Positions 22,719-35,160 of a stretch of 64,000 nucleotides of DNA are shown here, in pieces. Within the stretch, counting starts at the first letter, position 1. Each line of letters starts with the position of its first letter. Made by a program: the position numbers and the translations under genes. The notes below the pieces were generated by a model. The model was given only the letters and a program-made list of their open reading frames with translations, was not told the origin of the DNA and did not search any database. The stretch comes from Siphonodentalium dalli (Eukaryota; Mollusca; Scaphopoda; Gadilida; Siphonodentaliidae). Where the stretch lies: NCBI GenBank assembly GCA_032622095.1, contig CP136063.1:33420987-33484986 (forward strand), given 5' to 3'.

Positions 22719-23992
22719 AAAAAATCATAACAAATTAAAATATAAATATACCAAGTCTCTAATGGAGAAAACAAAAACAAAAAACAAAAAACCCAAACAA
22801 ACTTTCTGTGTAAAAAAAATATATGCATCGTTTACAATACCGATCACTTACTCCCAGAAATATTTACAACTCGGTGACCTTTGCTGTCGATATTTTGCAT
22901 GGAGGTGCCCACTCGGAATAGGTGACCTGACCTCTCCTCGTTAACATGAATTATGATAATAAATTGCTTAGTTTTTGTTACCCCTCCCGCCGGCAGTTGT
23001 GAACAGAAAAGCAGCCATGGTAAAACCGCCCTGACTATTAACCCACCCTCTCGATTGAAAAAAAACCCCATCAAAATAGCCAAGAGTAATCTGATACATT
23101 CCTTTAAACTAAAATCAATTACTGATATTTCCAGTTTTTCAACGAACAGCACTTGTCAAACGCAGCTAAAATAGAACAGGATAATTGTTTTTCACTTAAA
23201 TGTTAGCCACTGTGGCTACCTCCACTACGACCAGCAAATAGATACATACGGAGAACACATATATGTTACATTTTGGTACCTTTCAGCCAAGTAAATCATT
23301 TTCAATTTAAGTGGCATTTGGCGAGAGAGAGAGAGAGAGAGCGTGAGAGAAATTCCCGAAACACGCAGCCGGCAAATGGACCAGGCTATTTCCATAAAAC
23401 CATTTGACCCAATTCTATCATATAGTATAGTAAGCCGCAACAACAAATCGGTTAGGCACTCGATTTAAAGTGATGTAACACACTCCGGTTGGGTGATCGA
23501 TTAAAATGGAAAATTTCTATTTCTTACGAATATTAATATAAATTTACAGTGATCACACCATCATTCTGATATATAAATTAAATGCAATGGTGAAATAATA
23601 TGCGTTAGTTAATCTGTCTTGCTGAACATCGTATATAATTTGAAGCACCCCCCTCGTCTCGAACCAAAACCGCGCCAGCTGACCCACGATGGAACCCCAT
23701 CAACAAACCACCATTATGTCATATCACCATTTCTTCATTTTTGTTACTGTCATTTTCATGTTTTCATCTATGCACAGATCGTATCATTTACACCGAACTA
23801 TTCCCTCGCACACAGCAACGTAACCTACGGGTGTCAGGTGCCAACACCAAATCAGCTCTATAAATACGACGGATCTTCCACAGGACCAGGACTCAATCGC
23901 TCCCCTATACTCACATCGAATCACAGACTAAAACACGGTTATGACTTGTTCGACACCATGCACAGTATAGGGCAGCGATTGGAGTATTCGAC
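22719..23992. other. Unassigned DNA, possibly including the 5' region of the following LINE
   Basis: A frame of 125 codons (23619-23996) just upstream of the LINE could be part of its leader or first ORF, but it has no motif I recognise. A short (GA)n run lies near 23322-23342. Nothing else is supported. Confidence 0.4.
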
Positions 23993-24253
23993 TTGAGGAA
24001 GAAAACTCAAAAATATCAGGCGGCAAACATTTTTGGATTCTTAAAATGCAATTTCCGAATACTCAATCTGAAGATATGTTTGATTCTGATCTGTCAAATC
24101 CTTATGTTATCCGGCGACATCGAAAATAACCCAGGCCCAAATACCTTACCTGTAAATAGTCATTCAATCTCTATATGTCATTACAATATCCGAAGTATCC
24201 GCAATAAACTGGAAATGATAGTCGATATCATTAACGTGTATGACATCCTGTGA
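23993..24253 (+). pseudogene. LINE protein N terminus: hydrophobic leader, 2A-like motif and start of the endonuclease
   Basis: The 86-residue frame has a basic start, a hydrophobic run (ICLILICQILML, about residues 28-39), then GDIENNPGP (residues 41-49). This matches the 2A consensus D-(V/I)-E-x-N-P-G-P, in which the ribosome skips the last Gly-Pro bond. Such 2A sequences are known at the N termini of non-LTR retrotransposons in several aquatic invertebrates, where some can also act as signal sequences. The endonuclease begins right after it (HYNIRSIRNKL, residues about 61-71). The frame ends with DIL then TGA, and the same frame continues as FIETHL, so one nonsense codon interrupts the gene next to the catalytic Glu of the endonuclease. 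Confidence 0.85.
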
Positions 24254-24976
24254 TTCATAGAGACCCATCTTGAACCTTCATTTCGATCCGATAAATTAAT
24301 TATTCCTGGCTACTACCAACCTTTCCGAAAGGACCGTGATTCCAAAGAAGGGGGAATGTGCGTAATGTTTTCAAATCACATCGTCCATAGACGAAGACAC
24401 GATTTAGAATTCGATTCCTCGATATTCTGTTTTTTTATTTTCTCGAAAAAAACTCACATTCTCTTAGGAATGTCATATAGATCAAACAATACTGTGATCC
24501 AAACTATTGGGAGTACCCTGATACATCAATAGCAGACGCTCTAGAAATAACCGACAATATTATCATTACAGGTGACTTTAATTCTAACCTTCTAGATAGC
24601 TCTTCTAAACTTAAAGAAATTATAGATTTTGATAGTATTCAAAATGTGATAACAGCCCCTACTAGGATCACAAATACAACGAACACACGTTTTGATCCAA
24701 TTGTAATACCTTCCGCGTTCTTGACACCGACGCCATTAATCCAGGAGTCACAGACCACCGTGGTGTATATGTAACATTATAATACGATTACACCCCACCA
24801 CCGCTTTCCAGAGAACGGTTGATAATTTTACCAGAGCAAATTTTGAAAGAGCAAATAGCCTGCTTAGTAACACAAACTGGGGTGATCTCCTATCTTCACC
24901 CGACATAGATACTATAGTTAACAATTTTCAGAAGACATTCCTCTCCGTCACGAATCAAACAATCCCGCTGTCAAAA

Positions 24977-26264
24977 GTGACAATACGCCCAAAAGACAAA
25001 CTTTGGTTTAATTCCGACATTAGAAAAGAAATCCCAAAAAGAGAAAACTTACGAAACAAAGCGATCAAAAAGATCGCCCTGATACGTGGCAACAGTATAA
25101 GAATACCAGAAAAAAAATTAATAACAAGAAAAATTTCGCAAAAGCAAAATTTGAAGAGAAACTGGAAAATCGGGTTAAAGACTCATCATCCCCCCTGCGA
25201 ATTTTGGCAATTAATAAAGTTCTTACTATGTAAAAAGAAAACAAATTGTATACCGCCCCCATCTACTCCGAGCTCCTTCCCCAACACGAGCTGAATAAAA
25301 GTTTCATTTCCAATTCTTCGATTAACGATTCATCCCATAAATTACCATCATTCAAATCGAGTTGTGAAAAAGAGCTAACATAATTGGAATTTACGCAGGA
25401 TGAGATAATTTCTGTATTAACATCGCTCAAACTGAATAAAGCCCATGGGCATGATGGAATAAGTGCGAAAATGTTAAATTCAACTACTGAGTCAATAGCA
25501 TATCCTCTGTCAATATTTCAATAAATCAACAACGCAAAGTTTCCATCTACCTGGAAAAAGGCTAACGTTGTCCCAAATTAAAAAAAAAATGACCCAGCGG
25601 ACACTAAAAACTATCGACCTATCTCCCTGCTTCCTTGTCTTGGGAAAGTTATTGAAAAACTTGTACTAAAACAAATAAGTCAGTTCTTTGACGACAATAA
25701 ATTAATTTATTCCAACCAATCGGGTTTCATAGCCGGCCACAGCACATCTCACCAACTGATAGACCTCTACAGTTACCCATGTCGATCTCTCGACAAAGGA
25801 CTATATACATGCTCCGTTTACTGTGATATTTCCAAAGCCTTCGAGAGAGTTTGACACAGTGACTGTTATGTAAGCTATATAATTACGGAGTTCGCGGGAG
25901 AACATTGAGATGGATATATGATTACCTTCATAAACGGCAACACAGAGTTTTAGTAAATGACACCTTTTCTGAATACGAGATCATCCCAGCTGGTGTACCA
26001 CAGGTTTAAATCTTAGGACCCTTCCTCTTCCTTGTCTATGTCAACGACTTACCAGACAACATACTTTCTTTTACGAGAATGTACGCCGACGACGCATGTC
26101 GAGCAAATAGTCATTATGACCTAAATGAATTAGGCCGCGTCATGAATAGTGACCTCCAAATCATAGCACAATGGTCTGAAAACTGGTTAGTAAACTTAAA
26201 TCCTTTTAAAACAAATAGTATGTCCTATGCACTAACGGGGACTTCTGGGGAAGCCCCCGACTGA
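24977..26264 (+). pseudogene. LINE linker and reverse transcriptase region with many disablements
   Basis: Frames shift repeatedly. VTIRPKDKLWFNSDIRKEIP (about 24975-25035) belongs to the endonuclease-RT linker of CR1-type elements. LNKAHGHDGISAKML (near 25432) opens the RT fingers, and NYRPISLLPCLGKVIEKLVL with QSGFIAGHST follows. CDISKAFERV is followed directly by TGA where Trp is expected. VNDLPDN and MYADDACRANSHYD (YADD at 26082-26093) keep the catalytic Asp pair. A stop interrupts the thumb at about 26262. The catalytic residues survive but the reading frame does not. Confidence 0.8.
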
Positions 26265-26738
26265 ACCTTTAAACAGGATCCAATCTCATTTGTTGCAATA
26301 CATAAACACCTCGGTCTGGAACTCCAAGCTAAATTAAATTGGAATAATCGCCTAAATGGTATAAAAAAAAACAGAATATCCTCACGCTTAGCACAGCTCC
26401 GAAGATTTAAGTATCAGCTTGACCGAAGATCGCTTGAAAGCATTTATAAAACTTTTATCCTACCACTATTTGATTACTCTGATGCAGTCTGGGATTGTGC
26501 CCCCAAATACCTAACCGAGAAGCTCGACCGATTACATTGCGATACCGCCCGAACAGCTAGTGGCCTCACACGATCAGTGTTCAATATAAACCTCCTAAAT
26601 GAAGATGGCTGGCCAACACTGAGCAAGAGAAGAGAGATACATAAACTGCAAGCACTGTAGAAAATAGTAAATGACGATGCCCCCGAATACCTATAAAATT
26701 GTCTAACACTTAGATCATCTGAAATCTCTGGATAGAAC

Positions 26739-27260
26739 TTGAGAAAACCGGGAAAATTCTATTCTTACTTCTGTAACACCGAGCATTTAAAAAAATCATT
26801 CTTTCCCGCTACTTTAAAATCGTGGAATGTCATACCCACAGAAATGACAGATGCCGAATCTATCGCAGCCTTCAAATTTTATCTCGAATTAATAGATCCT
26901 ACAGTAAAACCACCATCATACTTCTGTACAGGTCGTAGAACGCTTAATGATGCAAATGCCAAATTGCGTAACAAATGCAGTAGCCTACGTTCCGATATGT
27001 TCCCAAATTATATCTCAGATAGCCCCCAATGCCATTGTGGAAATCCATGCGCAGATACTTACCACTACTTCTGGGCGTGTCCCATATTTCACACTGAACG
27101 AATGGAAATGTGTCAACAATTATACCAAAAAGGACTGAAAATTACACATATCAATGATTTACTTCTCGGAATTCCCGATATCTCAAATAGAACAAAAAAA
27201 ATTCTCTTCAAAATAGTCCATCGATATATAACAGCGACAATTCGATTCGAAGTAGGATAA
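26739..27260 (+). pseudogene. LINE C-terminal domain with zinc knuckle
   Basis: This is a clean 173-codon frame. FYSYFCNTEHLKKSFFPATL leads into a helical stretch, then LRNKCSSLRSDMF and a knuckle-like CHCGNPCADTYHYFWAC (residues about 99-115), and it ends in RYITATIRFEVG. The same segment is found in the 17956-18530 copy, which confirms it as a conserved module of this LINE family downstream of the RT. In related elements the knuckle is thought to bind nucleic acid; that is family knowledge, not shown here. Confidence 0.8.
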
Positions 27261-27482
27261 TCAGACGCATTTCAGAATAGCCACAAAAAAGCAAATTATT
27301 CACAAACCCCGAACCCACTCATTTGTAAATGTAAATATGTTTAACCAATATATGATTTTAATCTTTCCTTTGCTATTTTTATGAATAATATTATTGTAAA
27401 CAGGGAAAGGGGCAAAGAAGTTATTTAACTTGTCCCCAATCCCTTTTGTATTATTCGATATACAAATAAAATATGTTTAAAC

Positions 27483-28471
27483 TAATCTACATGATATCCT
27501 GTAACTGTATCTGGACATAAACTATGGTACTAAATCGGATTCGATCAAAGTCTACTCGGATGTCGAAACTATCAACGGCTTGGGGATAGGAAATTACATG
27601 CACCAGTATTCCAGCATGGCATATATTGTGTTTCACATCGTTATATTGTGAATATGACATCAACGTGACCAACAGAACACCATGTACGACATGCATTCAT
27701 CAGTTTATGGTTATTCACTTGGATGGAAATTCTTACTTTTCCTGTGTTGTGCATTCAATGAGATGCCAAAACTCTGCATTCTTCGGTGTATCGATAATCG
27801 GCACTGAAAGGATGTATGTTCTTGTTGTTGTTTGCAGTTACATCTGATAAGCATACTCATAACCCATGGAAATGGTAAATTTCAGATAGTCAAAGAAGTG
27901 AATATATAATGGTTTCTCTCGCGATATGATTTAGACAAATTGTCAACCAATGTCCTACAAAACAGTTGCTTCATACAAGCCAAGTTCCTGCATACATTTA
28001 TACATGAGCTATGAGAACACTGAATCCAGTTCATGACACATCATGGAAATGTTATATTTCACATATGTTGGGTTTTGTATACATAAATTAATCTTTAATG
28101 ATCCATGAGTTTAATTTCTCACAGATAAATCAATCATCCCAACATGTGCAAGAAGCGGCATACATGTGCGTAGATACAACTAAGCTTAGTAATTGCTCAT
28201 TTCATAAGATGTCAAAATAGGTCAAATTAAGAAGCCACAAGGAATAACCCTTGTGGCAATTTATACAAGCTCAACGTCCTCGTTTAAGTTGCAAGTCGCG
28301 ATGAATCAGGTAAGTGTAGAACACCGGAGTGTGACTTCCCAGAGCTACATTGTCATTGACAACTAGACTCAATCATGCCATATGGAGTTATCCGCCATGC
28401 CAACAAAAAGCTTCGAGCATGCGTAGTTAAAATCACCACTTCCGTCCTGACCAACTCCGTATCGCATAGAG
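27483..28471. other. Unassigned AT-rich DNA
   Basis: No gene or repeat was recognised between the LINE tail and the foldback element. Confidence 0.35.
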
Positions 28472-29959
28472 TAGTGTAGTGACTTAGCGACAAAATTTTG
28501 TCATATTGGAACGGACTGGCCAAAAGTGCCATTTTTTTATATGATGTCAAGTTAGGTGTTCCAACTGGTATACAATTTAAGGAACATGCATAATAAAGGC
28601 GTCATTCCATCCGGCATTGTCATATTTTGAAGATATTAGCAATCCAGTCTGACCAAATTTGAAAATTATAACTTTTTGGACCAAAAGCATGAAATTTTGT
28701 CATAAAATCATTCTCGTTTCAATTATTTCGGAATAATAAACAGACAATTTCTCAAAACTGTTTCAGTGCAGATCAAAGGTTAAGATCTTAAAATTTTCAG
28801 AAATGTATACTGCAAACAAAATATACAACATCTAAGACAAATTCATAACCATATTTTAGACATTTTGGATTATGTTACCCCTCACCCCAAAATTCATGAA
28901 ATTTTGTTTTTGTGATAAACATCCGATATAACATGGATGAGAATCTATAAAGGACACTATTCGATCACATTTCTAAATACTGTAATTGCAATTACACACA
29001 CAATGACCAAAGTTGAAATTTACAACTTTTTCGACTGAAATATGCAATTTGGTAAGAAAATCCTCGTCATTTCAAATATTTTGGTCCAATAAATGGTCAT
29101 TTACACATAGGATATTTGCGATAGTTCAAAATGTTTGTTCTTAAATGTTTTGGACATATATACTGAAAACAATGAATACATTTTCTGTGGTTAATATGTA
29201 ACAACGTTTCCGAAAATTTGGTTTATGTTACCCCTCACCCCAAAAATCACGAAAATGTGACTTGGTTGTAATGATTCAATAAATCTTTGGTTAAATCTTA
29301 TAAAGTGAGTTTTTCGATGACAATTAGTCATATATTGTTATGTAACAATCTCATTGACAGTATACTGTTTAAATTTACAATTGTATGCCTAATAACAGCT
29401 ATATTTTATGGTAAAATAACCATAATTTCAAATATTTTCAACCAATATATGGGCAATTTCTCAAACATTTCCAAAGATCATATACCACATGCGGCCTTTG
29501 AAAGTTTCGAAAATGACTGTCGAATACAACACATTTAAAGGTGTATACATGTCATGTCTTGGTGAAATAGAATAAAATTCAAAAAATCAATTTATACCAT
29601 AAATAATTTGAAGGTGTTGACTTATATAATCTACAAATGTAGCATACAAGAGGGGGTGTATATAGACATGTGGTTCAGATTACAACTTTAATTTGTCTAC
29701 CAATAATGCACATAACATAAAGATGGTCTATCTTTGTTTATACTCTGTCCTTAAATTCACGTTTGTTATGTTGTACCTGTATAACTATAATGTGCACAGT
29801 CTGATCATACCAGCGGATATATAGCAACTCATATATTGTCATGTTATAATAACCGGTGACCATGTTTATACATTGAACAAATATTTTAGGCATTCTTAAT
29901 ATCACAATTACAACTGCATAATTATGTGAATGGTAAAACAGCTATTGCACATTTTCACC

Positions 29960-31068
29960 TGTTACAAGTTTGGGATTTGCAACAACACTTGATGAGTTCT
30001 GTACACACAGCTGCAGCTTCTGGTAATGTAGTCCACAAAGGTTTACATCCATGATCTTCAACTGTCCATTCCCAATCATGCGGGCCATGTATTGGAATTG
30101 TTATGTCATGACAAGTGTACCACAATCCTGCCTGGTATATGGCTCATTTCATATGCTGTATTAGGGTCCCTTTTGAGCGACAAGTTTTGGAGAATTCTCT
30201 TCATATGCCTCGTTATCAACAACTTTTGACAACCTTTATTATAATTAATGGTAATGAAACGTTCGAGTTCTTTGAAAATATATGAGGACGAATCTTGTTG
30301 AATAAAAGGTTGATTCGCTTATAGAAGAAATGTACATGTACCTGTGATAACAGGATAATATTTCCATGCTATCCAGAAACTTGTTCTGCCCTTTATATGG
30401 AAGAACAAAGTGGTATCAAAACCAGATATCGAATGAAAATTGGGTAGTGATAACAATTGTCATCGCTCAGAGCGGAAAATGTGCTGTTGTCATGGTACAA
30501 TGTTTTAGTTTTGCCTGTTCCTAGAGAAACACATGTATCACCACCACTGTTAGCATCCGTAAACTTTGAAAACAGACCGATGACCATTACCTGGACATCT
30601 GTGTCAACAAACTGAACACGGATGGTCGTCAGCCCACAAGAAAGCGCATGGATAATGTGCGGCACAATTCTAATATCAGCTTCCTCCTGACAACAGTTTC
30701 TCAAGATTTACTAGGAAGAATTTGCTATTTTGAGAGTTGACGAACATTCTGTCATGTTTAAAAATTTATCATCATGTTCTGACGCATTACAAAAAAAAAA
30801 ATGTTCAAGCTTATTGTCAGAATGACGGAGGAAGTCGTTCCAGTTTTTGGGAATCTTAGTTTGGCCACCAACTTTTCGTCCAAGATCTATACCACGATTC
30901 TCATTAGTGCTGCCTTCATAATACCTATCCCACACAACACACATGACATTAACTCTTCTTAGTTTGTAGAAACTTCATTGATGACTGTGTAATCTTTAAA
31001 AGTACTTTTAGATCCTATCGCAGGCACAATTATATGCACAAGAACGCCTCCATCAAATATCTTGCACG
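29960..31068 (-). pseudogene. FEN-1-like (PIN/XPG-type) nuclease with C-terminal CXC segment, left-arm copy
   Basis: Minus-strand fragments in family order: FDGGVLVHIIVPA (near 31050; first acidic site), CVVWDRYYEGSTNENRG (near 30940; Asp in VVWD), KIPKNWNDFLRHSDNK, then QEEADIRIVPHII and FVDTDVQVMVIG (30690-30590; acidic clusters EEAD and DTD). Next come PHDWEWTVEDHGCKPLW (near 30090) and ELIKCCCKSQTCNR (near 29980), the start of a Cys-rich CXC-type segment. The order D, D, EExD, DxD matches the metal-binding pattern of the FEN-1/XPG fold; this link is my inference. The frame is broken by several stops. This family is greatly multiplied in corals, Hydra and molluscs and has no agreed function that I know of. 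Confidence 0.7.
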
Positions 31069-31129
31069 TACTTCCAATATTTTATTTCTTGTAATAGTGT
31101 GTTCGAACAACATTTGGGCAGTTCAAAAA

Positions 31130-31640
31130 ACCCGAAATCGCTTCTCCGCTATTCCAAACGATCAAGTGCAGGAACAGGAGAACATCAAATTGAAAGGAAC
31201 GGGAGGTAAATTCAAGGGGACACAATCTGATTTGCTGGGATGTATCCGGGAAGCAATTGGAGATATATCGGACCCACCTAAAAATGTTCAGTGCAAGATA
31301 TTTGATGGATGCGTTCTTGTGGATATGATTGTACCTGCGATATAGTATCTACTTTTAATGATTACGCCCATTCACTAATGAAGTTTCTACTCTACAGACT
31401 AAGACGTGTTACTGTCATATATACATGTATGTGGTGTGGGACATATGAAACGAGCTGCCTACCAGGTAGGATTGTGGTACATTTGTCATGCCAAGCTGCA
31501 GCTGTGTGCTCAGAACTCATTAAGTGTTGTTGCAAATCACAAACTTGTAACAGATGCAAATGTGCAAACGCTGATTTACCATACACAGAGTTATGTAGAT
31601 GTAATTGTGTGCTTAAAATATGTGTTCAACGTATAAACAC
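31130..31640 (+). pseudogene. FEN-1-like/CXC gene, right-arm copy with internal deletion
   Basis: The plus strand reads GGKFKGTQSDLLGCIREAIG, then KIFDGCVLVDMIVPA (31295-31340, inverted counterpart of 31068-31010) and, in another frame, STFNDYAHSLMKFLLYRLRR up to the VVWD position. It then jumps to PGRIVVHLSC and ELIKCCCKSQTCNRCKCANA with PYTELCRCN (to about 31600), a Cys-rich CXC-type end. The EEAD/DTD half of the nuclease domain present in the left arm is missing, so this copy carries a deletion of several hundred bases. The part upstream of FDG lies in the spacer and is shared by both copies. Confidence 0.7.
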
Positions 31641-33086
31641 AGGCAGCGGTGATTATAACATGACAATCTATGAGTTGCTATCTATCGGCTGGTATTATCA
31701 GTCTGTGAACATTATAGTTATATAACAAACATGAATTTAAGAACACAGTATAAACAAAGATAGGCCATCTTTATGTGTATTATTGATTGACAATTTAAAG
31801 TTGTGACCTGAAATGCATATCTATATATACACCCATCTTGAATGCTAGATTACATAAGTCAATGATATTGGGTCAAATATATCCATTAATGGTATTATAG
31901 ATTCTTTATTTTTATTTTATTTCACCAAAACATTACATGAATATACCCTTATATGTGTTGTATATATATTCGATGTTCATTTTCGAAACTTTTAAGACCG
32001 CATATTGTATATTATTACATATTGCCATTCTATTGGTTGAACCTATTTGAAATGATCAAATAAATTGTTATTAGGCATACGATTATTAATTTCAACAGTA
32101 TACTGACAATGAGATTGTTACATTATAATATATGACGAATTGCGATCGACAAACTCACTTTATAAGATTTAACCAAAGATTTATTGAATCCTTACAACAA
32201 GTCACATGTTCGGGATTTTTGGGTTGAGGGGTAACATAAACCAAGTTTTCTGAAACGTTGTTACATATTAAACACATACAATGTATTCATCGTTTTCAGT
32301 ATATATGTCCAAAAGATATCAGACCGAACATTGTGAACTATCGCAAATATCCTATGAGTAAATGACCATTTATTGGACCAAAATATTTGAAATGACGAGG
32401 ATTTTCTTACAAAATTGCATATGTTTTGTCGAAAAAGATGTTATATTTCAACTTATGTCATTGTGTATGTAATTGCCATTGCAGTATTTAGAAATGTGAT
32501 CAAATAGTGTCCTTTATAGATTCTCATCCATGTTCTATCGGATGCTTATCACAAAAACAATATTTCATGATTTTTGGGGTGAGGGGTAACATAATCCAAA
32601 ATTTCTAAAATAAGGTTAAGAATGTTTCCTAGCTATTGTATGTTTTGATTAGAGTATACATGTCCAAAAATGCTAAGACCTTAACCTTTTATCTACACTG
32701 AAACATTTTTGAGAAATTGTTTATTATTCCGAAATAATTGAAACGAGAATGATTATATGACAAAATTGCATGTTTTTGGTACAAAAAGTGATAAATTTCA
32801 AACTTGGTCAGCCTGGGTTGCTACAATCTTCAAAATATGACAATGTCAGGTTGAATGATGCCTTAATTATGCATGCGCCTCAAATTTTATACCAGTTGGA
32901 ACGTCAGGGTGAAATAATGATTGAATTTGATCGCCATCTTGGATTTATACTCGAAACAAGGGTTAATATTGATCAGAAACCTGTTTCTAGTTCACTTTCT
33001 GAAAGAGCACACATAACTTGACAAAATATAAAAAAATGGCACTTTTGGCCAGTCCGTTCCAAAAAAAACGCTAAGTCACTACACTA

Positions 33087-33889
33087 GAGTGAATACATAA
33101 TTCCCCCTCCCCCCACCCTACGGTGGCCAGGCCATCGGTTCTCTCGGTTGTCCTTCCCCAGCAGCCGCTCACACTCGCTTGTCTCATTCCTGTCGCTGGT
33201 GGCTCACTACCACCCTCGCTACTTCTCCTGCATCAGTCTGCTTCACTCCCCCTAATGTTTTTGAATATAATCGAATCAGACAAAAGATTCCGAATTGCAT
33301 CGAATCGAATCACAGGGCCGTAATTGTGAATTGCCATCTTGGATATAACAGTTTAAAAAAATATCTTTTCTGTGCAAGGTTATTTGCCACCGGTATGTAC
33401 ATGTACATGTAAAGTACATGCACGTGTGTCTGCCATCTGGCCACCCCAGATGGCCCAACAGTTTTTGTCAAAATATCTCACTGAATTACAGCTATTACAG
33501 TAAAACCTCACAAAACCTCACACTCTTCGGATCGGCCCGTCTGTTCTGTTTAGAGAGGTGTTCGGTTTACAGAAAATCGAAAAACCATCGGAATATATTG
33601 CTGCCGGCAGTAACATTTATCGAGACACGGGCACCTCATTACTGATTACTTAAACTTTATTACATAAACTACAAAATAAAACATAAATTGCAATAGATAA
33701 TTTAAACATGCTATAATAAGAAATAAATAGATGTATAGCGAAACCAGGAAACACGGAAACGATACAATTTACGATGATACGCAATTTTTGAAAATGTTGT
33801 TGACGGTAGATTTCAACTCTGATATATCATTTTCCCGACGGCTCATTAATTGTCATTAGTTGATTTTATAAAACTGTGATGCTCTAATT
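33087..33889. other. Unassigned DNA between the foldback element and the minisatellite
   Basis: No gene is supported. The CT-rich stretch near 33120-33260 gives open frames but no motif. GTACATGTACATGTA and a GCCATCTGG...CCAGATGGC inverted repeat lie near 33396-33455. Confidence 0.4.
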
Positions 33890-33891
33890 AT

Positions 33892-35160
33892 CATCACTGT
33901 GATAGCCAAGTGAATTACCGCCGCCTTAATTATCATCACTGTGATAGCCAAGTGAATTACCGCCGCCTTAATTATCATCACTGTGATAGCCAAGTGAATT
34001 ACCGCCGCCTTAATTATCATCACTGTGATAGCCAAGTGAATTACCGCCGCCTTAATTATCATCACTGTGATAGCCAAGTGAATTACCGCCGCCTTAGTTA
34101 TCATCACTGTGATAGCCAAGTGAATTACCGCCGCCTTAATTATCGTCACTGTGATAGCCAAGTGAATTACCGCCGCCTTAATTACTGTGATAGCCAAGTG
34201 AATTACCGCCGCCTTAATTATCATCACTGTGATAGCCAGTGAATAACCGCCGCCTTAATTATCATCACTGTGATAGCCAAGTGAATTACCGCCGCCTTAA
34301 TTATCATCACTGTGATAGCCAAGTGAATTACCGCCGCCTTAATTATTATCACTGTGATAGCCAAGTGAATTACCGCCGCCTTAATTATCATCACTGTGAT
34401 AGCCAAGTGAATTACCGCCGCCTTAATTATCATCACTGTGATAGCCAAGTGAATTACGGCCGCCTTAATTATCATCACTGTGATAGCCAAGTGAATTACC
34501 GCCGCCTTAATTATCATCACTGTGATAGCCAAGTGAATTACGGCCGCCTTAATTATCATCACTGTGATAGCCAAGTGAATTACCGCCGCCTTAATTATCA
34601 TCACTGTGATAGCCAAGTGAATTACCGCCGCCTTAATTATCATCACTGTGATAGCCAAGTGAATTACCGCCGCCTTAATTATCATCACTGTGATAGCCAA
34701 GTGAATTACCGCCGCCTTAATTATCATCACTGTGATAGCCAAGTGAACTACCGCCGCCTTAATTATCATCACTGTGATAGCCAAGTGAATTACCGCCGCC
34801 TTAATTATCATCACTGTGATAGCCAAGTGAATTACCGCCGCCTTAATTATCATCATTGTGATAGCCAAGTGAATTACCGCCACCTTAATTATCATCACTG
34901 TGATAGCCAAGTGAATTACCGCCGCCTTAATTATCATCACTGTGATAGCCAAGTGAATAACCGCCGCCTTAATTATCATCACTGTGATAGCCAAGTGAAT
35001 TACCGTCGCCTTAATTACTTTGATAGCCAAGTGAATTACCGCCGCCTTAATTACTGTGATAGCCAAGTGAATTACCGCCGCCTTAATTACTGTGATAGCC
35101 AAGTGAATTACCGCCGCCTTAATTACTGTGATAGCCAAGTGTATTACGGCCGCCTTAATT
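33892..35160. repeat. 42-bp minisatellite, about 30 copies
   Basis: The unit begins AATTACCGCCGCCTTAATTA and ends CACTGTGATAGCCAAGTG; most copies are 42 bp and nearly identical. Several copies at 34180-34200 and 35005-35150 lack 6 bp (36-bp units), and one near 34230 is 2 bp short. Because 42 and 36 are multiples of three, both strands stay open for over 300 codons. The hypothetical product is only a 14-residue repeat with no initiation context, so I treat it as non-coding. Each unit carries TTAATTA, the core of many homeodomain sites. The high identity suggests recent expansion. Confidence 0.97.

Larger units (their letters stand above)
23990..27482 (+). mobile_element. CR1-like non-LTR retrotransposon (LINE), near full-length but decayed
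   Basis: Domains in order on the plus strand: a hydrophobic leader with a 2A-like motif (to 24139); an apurinic-type endonuclease (HYNIRSIRNKL near 24180, the ETHL motif near 24260, GDFNSNLL near 24573); and a reverse transcriptase (NYRPISLLPCLGKVIEKLV near 25610, QSGFIAGHST near 25725, CDISKAFERV near 25825, YADD at 26082-26093). A C-terminal segment with a C-x-C...H-x4-C zinc knuckle ends at 27260. The 3' tail ends AATAAAATATGTTTAAAC near 27482 and is shared with the copy at 17640. The order and motifs fit CR1-type elements. Multiple stops and frameshifts break the frame, so it is inactive. The exact 5' end is uncertain. Confidence 0.88.
28472..33086. mobile_element. Foldback element, 4.6 kb, with inverted FEN-1-like/CXC gene copies in its arms
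   Basis: The ends are inverted: TAGTGTAGTGACTTAGCG at 28472-28489 and its reverse complement at 33069-33086, followed inward on both sides by GGAACGGACTGGCCAAAAGT. Inversion continues through much of both arms; for example 29220-29420 pairs with 32070-32270. Tandem units with GTTACCCCTCACCCC occur twice in each arm (28868 and 29224 on the left; mirrored near 32235 and 32590). In the middle, inverted copies of the same gene face each other around a spacer of about 220 bp (31068-31286). The left arm is longer because the right arm has lost part of the gene. The arms are clearly diverged, so this is old. The flanking TAGAG on both sides could be a short target duplication, but it overlaps the end sequence. 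Confidence 0.8.

Noticed and set aside
33892-35160. CRISPR-like array
   Set aside because: The units are contiguous without unique spacers, in a eukaryotic repeat context.
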